From NCBI RefSeq assembly GCF_010672525.1, contig NZ_JAAHGH010000021.1:37341-101340 (forward strand): a stretch of DNA of 64,000 nucleotides, written 5' to 3'. This DNA comes from Okeania sp. SIO2B3 (GTDB taxonomy: Bacteria; Cyanobacteriota; Cyanobacteriia; Cyanobacteriales; Microcoleaceae). A program made the translations under genes and the position numbers. Position 1 is the stretch's first letter. Each line of letters opens with the position of its first letter. Below the pieces are notes generated by a model, which made no database searches, had not been told where the DNA came from, and saw nothing but the letters and a program-made list of their open reading frames with translations. Below are positions 52,176-60,678 of this stretch, one piece after another.

Positions 52176-52498
52176 GGTTATAAGACACGGAGTGGCAGAA
52201 CGTTGACTATCCCCATCCACTTTTTCCTCCTTGCTGATTCCTGATTCCTGATTCCTTCTTCAATGCTATACAGTTTAGCAAAACTTTGAAGAATACTATA
52301 ACTATCAAAAAATATGAGTAAAAGTCTTGACTCTAACCTTAAATATCTAATACTTTATAATACTCAATTAGTCTATTTAAAGAGGAGTATTGAAAATACT
52401 ACTATTGTAGGGGATTATACTTACTACAATTATTTTAAGAATTCATAAAATTTTGAATGGAATGTTCTCTATCATTTTGATTTTGTTTGATATAGATT

Positions 52499-52788
52499 AA
52501 TTATTTTTAGGCGTTGCTGAATTGAAGTATGAATGCGCGATTGTTTGGTTCTCGCCTTCGCCCCCGCGCATCCCCCATTCAACAAAAAGCGAAGCAACAT
52601 CTGGCTTCCCATCGTTCAAAAGCGAAGCATCTTCTGGCTTCCCCCTTTCTAAGGGGGACGGGAGGGGGATAAAAAGGGGGACGGGAGGGGGATTATAAAG
52701 GGGGACTTTTAGAGTTTTATTCCCCCCGCGCATTGGGGGGCTAGGGGGGCCAAATCATACCCAGAATCAGCAACGCCAATTATTTTTA
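52499..52788. mobile_element. GGCGTTGCTGA miniature element with 11-bp target duplication
   Basis: The element proper is 52510-52777 (268 bp): left end GGCGTTGCTGA...GTATGA, right end TCATACCCAGAATCAGCAACGCC, inverted copies of each other. It is flanked by perfect direct repeats AATTATTTTTA at 52499-52509 and 52778-52788, the expected target-site duplication. No coding sequence. It shares ends and part of its interior (GAATGCGCGATTGTTTGG) with 59831-59978. Confidence 0.85.
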
Positions 52789-53054
52789 TCGCAAGGAATG
52801 AGTTGGTGCTTGACTTCTGCTGATGATGCGCTTTAGATAGGAAAATTTTTTTCCCAATGTTACTTCTGTTGGTCGGCATTCCCATGGCAAGGAAACCCGT
52901 TCTTGCACGGTTTCCTATCGGAATGCTCCGCAAACATTTTGCAGAGCAAAACGCCGGGTTCCGACCGCTTACGTTGATCGCCGATGTGGGGTCGCACCGC
53001 TGTTTACTGCTATAAATAATATTCTATGTTTTTGAATAAAAATTATTAAATATA

Positions 53055-53570
53055 ATGAGAAAAGTTAGGTTATTTATTGCTGCTAGTCTGGATGGATATA
53101 TTGCCAGAATATCGGGAAAAGTTGATTGGTTATTTACTGACCAAAATTACGGATATGATGATTTTTTTGCTGAGGTGGGGACTGTATTAATGGGTCGGAA
53201 AACTTATGAAAAAATTCTAGAATTTGGAGAATATCCATATACTGGAAAACAGAGTTTTGTCTTTTCTAAAACTCGCCACGGTGAAAGAGATGAAAATGTA
53301 GAATTTATTGGAAAAAATTTAGGAGATTTTGTTCATAATCTCCGTCAATCTAGTGGTAATGATATTTGGCTAGTTGGCGGTGCAGAAATAATTCAATATT
53401 TTATCAAGCATGGTTTTCTTGATGAGTTAATTTTGGCAATTCATCCAATTATTTTAGGGGATGGCATTCCTTTGATTGTTAAAGATAAAAATCTGGAGAC
53501 GAAACTAAAGTTTAAAGAAATTAAAAATTACAATTCGGGATTGTTACAGGTATTTTATGATTTGGTATAG
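53055..53570 (+). CDS. RibD-C / dihydrofolate reductase-like protein, 171 aa
   Basis: The DHFR-like fold of the RibD C-terminal family: VRLFIAASLDGYIAR at the start, GTVLMGRKTYEKIL, NDIWLVGGAEIIQYFIKHG with the NADPH-binding Gly-Gly, and AIHPIILGDGIPLI. Stand-alone members reduce unknown substrates; they are not usually involved in riboflavin synthesis. Cytosolic, normal length, ATG 53055. No operon partners. Confidence 0.9.
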   Translation: MRKVRLFIAASLDGYIARISGKVDWLFTDQNYGYDDFFAEVGTVLMGRKTYEKILEFGEYPYTGKQSFVFSKTRHGERDENVEFIGKNLGDFVHNLRQSSGNDIWLVGGAEIIQYFIKHGFLDELILAIHPIILGDGIPLIVKDKNLETKLKFKEIKNYNSGLLQVFYDLV

Positions 53571-53778
53571 CAGTATGAAATGATTTTTAAAATTCCTCCA
53601 TAAATATTATTGCTGTATCTAAGTTTGAGGCTATTGCTATATAAAGTATGTGTTAAAAGTGCTTTTTGATCAACTTGATTCCATAAATAAAAAAATAAAA
53701 CTTATCGGATATTTTGTTTAAAATTCTCAAATATAATTTGCAGTATAAATAATAAAAATATAGAATAAAAGTAAGAAT

Positions 53779-55635
53779 ATGCTATATATTACCAAGAAAG
53801 ATTTTATCAAATCCGGCTGGCAGGATGTGGTTAATGCTAGTGAAAAAAAAGAATGTTTTGCCTACATTAAAGGCTTCTGTCAAAAAGCACAGGAAGCAGA
53901 AGAAGTAGGAAATATTAGGGAACAAACTATATTTAAAATATTAGCAAAAATCACTCTCGTTGATATTAGGAGAACTCACCGACAATTAAACGAAGAAGAC
54001 TTTGCTAAAATCAACTTGACAGACGAACATCTAAACTTTCTGGTTGAAATTGCACCTGAAATATCAGACTCCGAACTTCAGGCAAGAGTTGCAAATATTC
54101 TTTGGAGCAAACAACGTAACTATTCGATGGCTAAACTTGCAATTAATGCTTACATAAAATCTGCTATAGAATTAGAAGATTTTACTGCCATAAAATTAGG
54201 AATTCCTACAAAATGGATCGGTTGCTATGATCGAATAGAAAGAGCATTTCAACTAGCAAAAAAAATCAACTATCAAGTTGAAAAAGTAGTTGAACATATA
54301 GAAAAAGTTCTCGAACGCTACCAAGGAGAAGACCCTCTTTGGTTATCAGCAAAACTAATGGAACTTTTGCAAAAAAACAAACTTGGCTGCCCCAAAAAAT
54401 ATGCTGCTCTAGCTAAAAAAGCTGCCCTTCTATCAGAATCATCCTATGATTGGGATAGAGCGAGAAATTATTGGGAAATCAAAGCCAAATGGCATCAAAT
54501 ACAAAAGGATAAAAAAAACGAGCGTGCTGCTTTAATGCTTGCTGCTGAAACTTATTTTAAACAGGTTGAGAAAGCTCTAAAAAATAATCAATTTTTTTAT
54601 TTAGCAGCATCAAATAATCTTCAGAAAGCTATTGAAGCTTTTAGAAATATTCCTGGCACAAAGGAAGAGACTATCGTAGCAAAAGCAAGAGCAGAAGAAG
54701 CTCATAAACTTCTACTTCAGTATCAAGAAAAATCTAGGAAAAAATGGATTACTAATTATTCCGATCCGGTTGACTTTACCGAAGCAGTAGAAAAAGCTAG
54801 AGCAATTGTTAGAGGTGAAAAATTAGAGGATGCTCTTTTTTCCTTAGCTTTATCAACAAACTTTACAGAAGTCTCTCAACTTAAAAAACAAATAGAGCAG
54901 ATAGTTTATGATTTTCCTGTGTTTCCTATTATTAAAAAAGAGAAAATAAATCAGACGAGTAAAGTTGTAGCTAGACAAAAAGTGGAAGCTACACAATTTG
55001 AGGAACTTAAAGCAGCAATGGAATTTGAAATGTATCATACAAGCGCATCCTACCAAAGTATTCAAGCCCAAGTATTGATAGATCCAGCCAGAGAACAAAT
55101 AAATTTAGAACATTCTGTAGAACTTAAAGACTTTTTTCCCATTGTTTCAAATAACCCTTTTGTACCACCCAAGCGAAAATATCTGTTTGCAAAAGGATTA
55201 TATGCTGGCTTAACTGGAGATTTTTATACATCTACTCACATCCTCATTCCCCAAATTGAAAATGCTATCCGTTATCTACTTTGGAAACAAAGTGCATTAC
55301 CTTCGAGTTATGAGGATAAAGGAATTCAAAATGAATATAATTTGAACAAAATTCTTTACTTACCTGAGATGGCTGATATTTTTGATGAAGACACACTTTT
55401 TGACCTTAGAGGTTTACTTGTTGAACATTCAGGTTCTAATTTGAGAAACCGTATGACTCATGGTTTGCTGGATGATGAAGATTTTTTAAGTCCTCTGATG
55501 TCTTACCTATGGTGGGTGACATTGAGACTATGTTGTTTGCCGAACGTTATATATCAACATGAACGAAGGCAGAAGGCAGAGGGCAAAAGGCAGAAGGAAC
55601 AAATGGATGGAGTTTCTGATGATTTTGGTCGTTAG
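53779..55635 (+). CDS. DUF4209-domain protein, HEPN-like C-terminus, 618 aa
   Basis: A long all-helical protein. The first 500 residues contain helical repeats (RDRARNYWEIKAKWHQIQKD-like, Lys/Glu-rich). The C-terminal DUF4209 region has SSYEDKGIQNEYNLNKIL, DLRGLLVEHSGSNLRNRMTH and GLLDDEDFLSPLMSYLWW. RNRMTH fits the R-x4-H pattern of HEPN ribonucleases, so RNA cleavage is conceivable (inference). The last 25 residues (ERRQKAEGKRQKEQ) come from an AGGCAGAAGG microsatellite and are probably added by repeat insertion. ATG 53779. Function not established. Confidence 0.8.
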   Translation: MLYITKKDFIKSGWQDVVNASEKKECFAYIKGFCQKAQEAEEVGNIREQTIFKILAKITLVDIRRTHRQLNEEDFAKINLTDEHLNFLVEIAPEISDSELQARVANILWSKQRNYSMAKLAINAYIKSAIELEDFTAIKLGIPTKWIGCYDRIERAFQLAKKINYQVEKVVEHIEKVLERYQGEDPLWLSAKLMELLQKNKLGCPKKYAALAKKAALLSESSYDWDRARNYWEIKAKWHQIQKDKKNERAALMLAAETYFKQVEKALKNNQFFYLAASNNLQKAIEAFRNIPGTKEETIVAKARAEEAHKLLLQYQEKSRKKWITNYSDPVDFTEAVEKARAIVRGEKLEDALFSLALSTNFTEVSQLKKQIEQIVYDFPVFPIIKKEKINQTSKVVARQKVEATQFEELKAAMEFEMYHTSASYQSIQAQVLIDPAREQINLEHSVELKDFFPIVSNNPFVPPKRKYLFAKGLYAGLTGDFYTSTHILIPQIENAIRYLLWKQSALPSSYEDKGIQNEYNLNKILYLPEMADIFDEDTLFDLRGLLVEHSGSNLRNRMTHGLLDDEDFLSPLMSYLWWVTLRLCCLPNVIYQHERRQKAEGKRQKEQMDGVSDDFGR

Positions 55636-55695
55636 GCTACAAACTCTCCTAAATACAGCTACACTTGATGAAATAAGTCTTGGAAAATAACGAAA

Positions 55696-56208
55696 ATGCA
55701 AAGTCAGAATATAGGTTTCATCCAAAATTTGTTCCAAAGCCGCTTAACTACTCTGGAGCACCTGTTAAAGTCAGCTCAGACTCATTTCTCTGACAGCGAA
55801 CAGTTCCTTCAAAAGCGCATTGTGGCTGATATGCTTCCTTTTGGTACACAAGTTGCTTTCACTTGCAACCAACCACGCAACTTTGCTCTGTGGTGTGACA
55901 GCAGACCTGCGAATAATCTAGATCCAGAAGTCACTTCTTTGACTCAGGCATACGAACACATAGCGAATACCAAGGAACTTCTTTTGGGCATTAACGTTGA
56001 AGACGCAAAGCTAGCTGAGATTACACGGGTTGACTTAGGCCAGGGCCTCTATATCGAGCTTTCTGGTAGCGCCTATGTTAATGACTTTCTGATTCCAAAC
56101 TTTTATTTCCATCTGGTAACTGCTTACGATATTCTCCGCATGGCTGGTGTACCAATTGGAAAACAGGATTATATGATGCACTTGGTGCCATTCGTCAAAA
56201 AGGCATGA
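55696..56208 (+). CDS. DUF1993 family protein, 170 aa
   Basis: Helical-bundle protein of the DinB-like DUF1993 family: VADMLPFGTQVAFTCNQPRN near the middle, NFYFHLVTAYDILRMAGVP with the metal-site-like His, and IGKQDYM at the end. Function unknown; some relatives are metal-dependent transferases. Intact, ATG 55696, 60 bp after the DUF4209 gene on the same strand, so possibly co-transcribed. Followed by an ATATCATGTCCGG-type repeat end. Confidence 0.88.
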   Translation: MQSQNIGFIQNLFQSRLTTLEHLLKSAQTHFSDSEQFLQKRIVADMLPFGTQVAFTCNQPRNFALWCDSRPANNLDPEVTSLTQAYEHIANTKELLLGINVEDAKLAEITRVDLGQGLYIELSGSAYVNDFLIPNFYFHLVTAYDILRMAGVPIGKQDYMMHLVPFVKKA

Positions 56209-56349
56209 AGCCTAATATCATGTCCGGTTGAATACTTATAACCCACATTCCGCACTTCAATTTGTAACATAAAAATTAGTATAAAATCCATAGCTTGTCC
56301 CTGTTGCCTGCTATATGCAAAAAGTCTATATCTTTTTCGGAGATATAAT

Positions 56350-56694
56350 TTATGAGTCAATGTCTAGAGCGCTTTGTAGACAAGCCTTCATTTTTTCAGC
56401 TAAGATCCGCACACTGGGTTCTGAGAGAATCTTACTATGAGCGCCATGAATGTTATAAACCTCAAGTCCTTCTTCAGCTACACCTTCCCATCCATTTGTA
56501 GGATCGGAAGATGTTATAGCTGTATGTTTAGCTTTAAAAAGAGTTATTTTACCCGGATATGAATCTGGTATATAGCATTTAGAAGACACAGACTGAGAAT
56601 TTGTTTTGTGCTGCTTTTTAGTAACATTAGAATTTGATGGTCTAATAGATAGATATAATTTTTTAGGAAATTGGGTAAACAACTTAGTTGACAA
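56350..56694 (-). pseudogene. Thioesterase-domain remnant of an NRPS/PKS
   Basis: 114 codons are open, but only the C-terminal part looks conserved: YPGKITLFKAKHTAI, SDPTNGWEGVAEEGLEVYNI, then HGAHSKILSEPSVRILAEKM. This is the end of type I thioesterase domains that release non-ribosomal peptide or polyketide products, including the active-site His in GAHS. The nucleophile Ser part and any synthase modules are missing. The rest of the frame is low-complexity Lys/Ser. It is a relic of a lost or relocated biosynthetic gene. Confidence 0.8.
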
Positions 56695-56758
56695 TTTTTT
56701 GACCTTGTCGAATAAGTAAGGTAGTCTGCTTCATAAAACTATGCTATTTCTCTCAAAA

Positions 56759-58081
56759 TCAACTGATTTTAATCCCTTTAAACCTCTCTTTCGCTGACTC
56801 AAACGCTTCCTGCATAACTCCCTGAATTTTCTCTGGGTCTGGCTTTTTCCCACCCATCAAATCTCCGAAATAAACACAAGCACTTTCACCCAACGCCCAA
56901 GTATATGCAGCCGCCCAAGAAGCTGCGATCGCGCTACCAAACCCTGGTATAAATTTTACCAACTCTCGTCCCACTGCTTGAGCAACAAAACCGCCACCAA
57001 TAGCACTAACAACTCCTCCTGCTTGAGATGGCGATATTGTTTGCCCATACAAATTTCCTAATAAACCTACCATCGACACTTGCAAAGCTGTTAATACTGG
57101 CATTGTGGCAAAAGGGAGAGGTACTGCTGCTGCGGTGGCTGCCATAATAGTAAATGATAAAATATAACGTCGCCCCACATCTCGATAAATATTGCCCAGT
57201 TGTTTGCTTGCTTGTTCGTCTAATAATTGATAAATTGTTCGTGCTTCTGCTTCTGGAAGTAATTCTGCTAAACTATCTCGAAAGGCTTCTAAACCATAAA
57301 ATACAGGATTGTAGTCATCCTCTTCTAGGGTAAAATCGATAAGTACAGAGCGATCGCTCAACTTCCCAAAGTCTTTCTGAATAGCAACAAAAGCACGGTT
57401 TATTTCTTCATATTCTGGAGGATATTCGGGATGGTCGTCAGTAGGGTTAGGATAAACTTCATGGAGACAAGTTACTGCTAAAAGACAGGGAATATTTGGA
57501 TCTTCTTGTCGCAACTGTTCTGCTATCTGTCGTAACGTATCGGTAGCAAAATCATTTATTTTTACGGTCAAAATCAAAATTCTAGCGCGGTTACTTTCTT
57601 GCTGTAACTCTCCAAGGAGTTCGTCAATAATAACTGGTGTTTCCTGTTTTACATCTCCCAACCCCACAGTATCAGTGAAAATCAATAACGGCAAATCGTC
57701 GGAGGGATAAGCATAACGTTCGGTATGTTGGGTATGAGGGCGAAATCCTTGACCGACTATTTCTGTGGAAACTCCTGTTAAAGCACGCACGATAGAACTT
57801 TTACCTGCTTGGGGTTTACCTATTAATAGTGCTTCGGTGGTGGGAAGTTCTGCGCGTACTTTTGCTAATATTTCGGCTACTTTAGCTTCATCAACGCTAA
57901 ACCATTCTACTAATGTTTGTGCTGCCCGGTCTACGGGTAACAGTTTCATTACACGGTTGCTGGTATCATTCCAAGCTTCAGCAATACGATTTTTCCAAGA
58001 GTCTTTTTTTGTATCTTCAGTCGGTTGATGAAACTGTTCCGAATCAGTTGTTACTTGGTTGATGTCATGTTCCTCAGTCAT
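56759..58081 (-). CDS. Era-like GTPase with DUF697-type membrane region, 440 aa
   Basis: Residues 80-280 are a G domain: G1 LLIGKPQAGKSSIVRALTG, G3 FTDTVGLGD; the usual NKxD is replaced by AVTCLHEV. The C-terminal third is hydrophobic, with helices such as LSFTIMAATAAAVPLPFATM and ALQVSMVGLLGNLYG, and ends in a basic tail. This is the YcjF/DUF697 class of membrane-associated GTPases of unknown function. Several copies per genome are usual in cyanobacteria. ATG at 58079-58081; no partner genes. Confidence 0.85.
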   Translation of the reverse strand: MTEEHDINQVTTDSEQFHQPTEDTKKDSWKNRIAEAWNDTSNRVMKLLPVDRAAQTLVEWFSVDEAKVAEILAKVRAELPTTEALLIGKPQAGKSSIVRALTGVSTEIVGQGFRPHTQHTERYAYPSDDLPLLIFTDTVGLGDVKQETPVIIDELLGELQQESNRARILILTVKINDFATDTLRQIAEQLRQEDPNIPCLLAVTCLHEVYPNPTDDHPEYPPEYEEINRAFVAIQKDFGKLSDRSVLIDFTLEEDDYNPVFYGLEAFRDSLAELLPEAEARTIYQLLDEQASKQLGNIYRDVGRRYILSFTIMAATAAAVPLPFATMPVLTALQVSMVGLLGNLYGQTISPSQAGGVVSAIGGGFVAQAVGRELVKFIPGFGSAIAASWAAAYTWALGESACVYFGDLMGGKKPDPEKIQGVMQEAFESAKERFKGIKIS

Positions 58082-58177
58082 TGTGAATATAGTGGGTAAA
58101 TCTTATAAGTGGACTTATTTGAAAGTGATTTGAAATAGATTTTATTCTGATTTTAAGTTTATCATGTGGAGAAGCTG

Positions 58178-58290
58178 TATAGCAGTCGAAGGAAAGGGCG
58201 CGGACATATCAAAAGCTTCAAACTGAAACAACGCCAGATTTTTCCCTCTACCCTCTTCCTTCTTCCTTCTTCCTTCTTCCTTCTGCTATA
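58178..58290. repeat. TATAGCAG-family miniature element, copy 5
   Basis: TATAGCAGTCGAAGGAAAGG at the left, core CTGAAACAACGCCAGATTTT, right end CCTTCTTCCTTCTGCTATA. Four repeats of the CTTCCTT unit in the right arm. Confidence 0.85.
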
Positions 58291-58296
58291 AATGCT

Positions 58297-58411
58297 CAGG
58301 ACTTACGCAGAAACTCTGTATATAGCGAGGGCGCCATTCGGAGCTTTGCGGAACGCAAATACCATTCGCCCCTACAGATAGTGGTTTAAAGGTCAATTTG
58401 CGTAAGTCCTG
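58297..58411 (-). repeat. CAGGACTTACGCA inverted-repeat element, 115 bp
   Basis: Same ends as 51297-51387, inverted orientation (GTGGTTTAAAGGTCAATTTG near the right end). Its inner palindrome is interrupted by GGAGCTTTGCGGAACGCAAA, as also seen near 32338. Confidence 0.8.
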
Positions 58412-58417
58412 ATACTC

Positions 58418-58544
58418 TATAGCAGTTGAAGGAAAGAGCGTGGACATATCAAAAGCTTCAAACTGAAACAACGCCAGATTTTTCCTTCTTCCTTCTTCCT
58501 TCTTCCTTCTTCCTTCTTCCTTCTTCCTTCTTCCTTCTGCTATA
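58418..58544. repeat. TATAGCAG-family miniature element, copy 6
   Basis: Nearly identical to copy 5 in core and ends, but the right arm has more CTTCCTT units, so the copies differ mainly by microsatellite length. Confidence 0.85.
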
Positions 58545-58557
58545 AATGCTGAATAGC

Positions 58558-59670
58558 TTATAAATCAGAGTTAGTATCAGGATCTACTTCTTCTTCAGGT
58601 ACAGCAACAGTTACTGATTCTAGTTGCTCCTTTGTTTCAGTAATCCCCAACATATCGTCAACAATATCCTTAATAATACTAGCAACAGGAACGGCTAATA
58701 AAATTCCGACAAAACCTCCTAACTTGCTTCCGAGAAACACAGCAAATAATAGCCAGATGGGATTTACCCCGACCAGATCCTCCATCACCTTTGGCACAAC
58801 AATACTATCTACTATCTGCCCTAAAATCAGAGCAATGAAAAATACCTGAAGACCAATTCCCACATCCTGAAGCATGAGAAATACACTGACAGACACCTGC
58901 GCGACCGCTCCCATAAAAGGAAGCAGACTAGCCATACCAATTAAAAACCCAAACATTAATCCTAGAGGCACGCCAATGAGGATAAATATTATGGCCAAGA
59001 CAAAGCTAAAACCCACGGCAATCATTACCTGACCACCAATAAATCGCCTTAGTTTCATCGGTACGTTACTTCTGAGATGATTTTGCCACCAGGGAGAAAA
59101 CCAATTCATTGCTCCATTCCAAGCAGTTTCACCACCAATGAGTAGAAAAATAGTCAACACCAGGATAAAAAATAGGGTAAGTCCGCTATTTAGACCTCCC
59201 AAAAATAGCCCTAATACTCCACTAAACAAAGATTGCAAAATGCCTGTTAGTCGTTGAGTTAATTCTTGCTCAAACTGAGTCAAATCTATCCCCAGTTGGT
59301 CAGATATAGGTAAATCGGAAATAATATTTACTAATCCTGAAGCTGATGCTAGAGATTTCGGTAGAAAATCAATGAAATCTACAATTTGTTTAATTAGTGC
59401 TGGTATGATTAACAAGCTTAAGCAAATAATGAGTAACAGACCTACCAATAAAACGATTGTCAAGCTCCAAATTCTGGGCAACCTTCGTCTCTGCAAAAAC
59501 TGCATGGGATAATCTAGCAAAATTGCCAGAATTACTGATAGGAAGAAAATGCTAACCATCGGTTGTAGATAGTTAACAAAAAGTACAAACAGCCAACCAT
59601 TGAGAAAAAATAGTGGAAACATCAGACCGTTGCGTAACCACTTTGGCAGCTTTACGGGAGATTGATTCAT
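58558..59670 (-). CDS. AI-2E family transporter (PerM/YdiK type), 370 aa
   Basis: Polytopic membrane protein with about eight helices: an N-terminal pair (PLFFLNGWLFVLFVNYL; SIFFLSVILAILLDYPM), LTIVLLVGLLLIICLSLLII, a soluble loop at 100-150 (DLPISDQLGIDLTQFEQEL), and the C-terminal set with the family motif FLIGMASLLPFMGA and LGSKLGGFVGILLAVPVAS. Family members export signals, ions or metabolites; a role in AI-2 export is proven for few. The last 25 residues are acidic. ATG at 59668-59670. Confidence 0.92.
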   Translation of the reverse strand: MNQSPVKLPKWLRNGLMFPLFFLNGWLFVLFVNYLQPMVSIFFLSVILAILLDYPMQFLQRRRLPRIWSLTIVLLVGLLLIICLSLLIIPALIKQIVDFIDFLPKSLASASGLVNIISDLPISDQLGIDLTQFEQELTQRLTGILQSLFSGVLGLFLGGLNSGLTLFFILVLTIFLLIGGETAWNGAMNWFSPWWQNHLRSNVPMKLRRFIGGQVMIAVGFSFVLAIIFILIGVPLGLMFGFLIGMASLLPFMGAVAQVSVSVFLMLQDVGIGLQVFFIALILGQIVDSIVVPKVMEDLVGVNPIWLLFAVFLGSKLGGFVGILLAVPVASIIKDIVDDMLGITETKEQLESVTVAVPEEEVDPDTNSDL

Positions 59671-59694
59671 CAGATTGCATCCTCATATTATTGG

Positions 59695-59786
59695 TATAGC
59701 AGAAGGAAGAAGGAAGAAGGAAAAATATTGCTTTGTCTGAGCTTTAAGCTTTTGATCTGCCCTAACCTTTCCTTCGACTGTTATAG
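59695..59786. repeat. TATAGCAG-family miniature element, copy 7
   Basis: TATAGCAGAAGGAAGAAGG left end, core GCTTTGTCTGAGCTTTAAGC, right end CCTTTCCTTCGACTGTTATA. 92 bp, shortest full copy. Confidence 0.85.
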
Positions 59787-59830
59787 TAAGTGAGAGTAGA
59801 GACGTTGCATACAACGTCCCTAGAAATCTT

Positions 59831-59978
59831 GGCGTTGCTGAATTGAAGTATGAATGTGCGATTGTTTGGTTCTCGCCTTCGCCCCCGCGCATCCCCTAAA
59901 ATGGGGGACCTTGAGAGTTTTATTCCCCCCAAAATTGGGGGGCTAGGGGGGCTTGCATCATACCCAGAAAGCAACGAC
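59831..59978. mobile_element. GGCGTTGCTGA miniature element, second copy
   Basis: Left end GGCGTTGCTGAATTGAAGTA as at 52510; right end TCATACCCAGAAAGCAACGA, slightly degraded. Interior about 120 bp shorter than in the other copy. Flanks GAAATCTT and GAAATTTT may be a decayed target duplication. Confidence 0.75.
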
Positions 59979-59985
59979 GAAATTT

Positions 59986-60489
59986 TCAATTTTCTCTTCC
60001 GATATTCTTACCTTTTCCTTCGTTTAAAGATTTTACCATCAACATAGACTCAGACTGAAAACCTAACTTGTGGTAAAGATTAAGAGCAGGTTGATTTGAG
60101 ACAAATACCTGCAAACCAATTTGCCGATCGCCCCTAGCTTTTGCCCAATTTTCTGCATGGGTAACTAAAGCTGAACCGATACCAAGTCGCCGATGGGGTG
60201 GGGAGACATACAACAGAAATACATGAGTTACACGATCGCCCTCAACTTGGTCTATGGCATTCCCCACCCATAGACAACCTATTGGTGAAGTTACAGGTTT
60301 CTCCATTTTCTCAACCCACCAAATAGGAGTTTGAATTGATAAATAGCGATCGACTGTTTTGGCAAGATGGCTAAAATTTTGCTCTGGGAAAAGTTCTTGA
60401 TAAGTCCAATGCATAAATTTAACCAGCATTGCTCTGTCTAGACCGGAACCCCTACGAAGTTGGTAATTTGGAATTAACTTGCTAACCAC
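59986..60489 (-). CDS. GNAT-family N-acetyltransferase, 167 aa
   Basis: Acetyl-CoA binding motif A in HRRLGIGSALVTHAENWAKA, preceded by VTHVFLLYVSP (strand 4) and followed by VFVSNQPALNLYHKLGFQSE (motif B). The N-terminal LIPNYQLRRGSGLDRAMLVK is typical of a cyanobacterial GNAT of unknown substrate. The first codon is GTG (60487-60489); an internal ATG (residue 21) would cut the conserved N-terminus. It is 6 bp downstream of the small membrane-protein gene, so likely an operon. Confidence 0.9.
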   Translation of the reverse strand: MVSKLIPNYQLRRGSGLDRAMLVKFMHWTYQELFPEQNFSHLAKTVDRYLSIQTPIWWVEKMEKPVTSPIGCLWVGNAIDQVEGDRVTHVFLLYVSPPHRRLGIGSALVTHAENWAKARGDRQIGLQVFVSNQPALNLYHKLGFQSESMLMVKSLNEGKGKNIGREN

Positions 60490-60495
60490 TGAACA

Positions 60496-60678
60496 TTACC
60501 AGAAATGAACATTGGGTGTGGATAGCATTGCCTCTTCTTGAGGAGAACTTAATTCCTCTGTGGGAGCGGGTGCTGCTAGATCCCCTGGTAAAAAGATACG
60601 AGCGCTGACTGCTACCATAGCGATTAAAAATATAACTACAACTATGAATGGAGCAATATATTGACGAAAAATTTGCAT
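60496..60678 (-). CDS. Small single-helix membrane protein, 60 aa
   Basis: MQIFRQYIAP followed by one transmembrane helix (FIVVVIFLIAMVAVSARIFL), then an Ala/Pro/Glu-rich outside or periplasmic tail (LAAPAPTEELSSPQEEAML). Family not recognised. Support comes from the ATG start, membrane profile and a 6-bp gap to the GNAT gene downstream on the same strand. Confidence 0.65.
   Translation of the reverse strand: MQIFRQYIAPFIVVVIFLIAMVAVSARIFLPGDLAAPAPTEELSSPQEEAMLSTPNVHFW

Larger units (their letters stand above)
50958..53054. other. 2.1 kb gene-free repeat region
   Basis: No credible gene. From left to right: a TCAGTTATCAGTTATAAG iteration, a GTTTGCGCAGCATGACC short repeat (51027), the R5 AT-ended repeat (about 51075-51215), a CAGGACTTACGCA element (51297-51387), purine/pyrimidine-rich tracts (51400-51600), a CACCCTTGGTATAATAATTG motif near 51873, a possible IS200/IS605-like hairpin (52140-52165), and a GGCGTTGCTGA element (52510-52777). 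At 52912-52938 lies an inverted GTTTGCG repeat. Confidence 0.6.
58082..58557. other. Spacer filled by three miniature elements
   Basis: Two direct copies of the TATAGCAG element flank one CAGGACTTACGCA element. Almost the whole spacer is mobile repeat. Confidence 0.75.
59671..59985. other. Spacer filled by two miniature elements
   Basis: A TATAGCAG-family element (59695-59786) and a GGCGTTGCTGA-family element (59831-59978). Nothing else is recognisable. Confidence 0.7.

Noticed and set aside
52497..52933. Two overlapping frames around 52.5-52.9 kb
   Set aside because: Encoded by the GGCGTTGCTGA element and its flanks; Pro/Gly/Ser low complexity.
53055..53570. Riboflavin biosynthesis gene ribD
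   Set aside because: Only the reductase-like half, no deaminase domain or rib genes; better called a RibD-C/DHFR-like protein.
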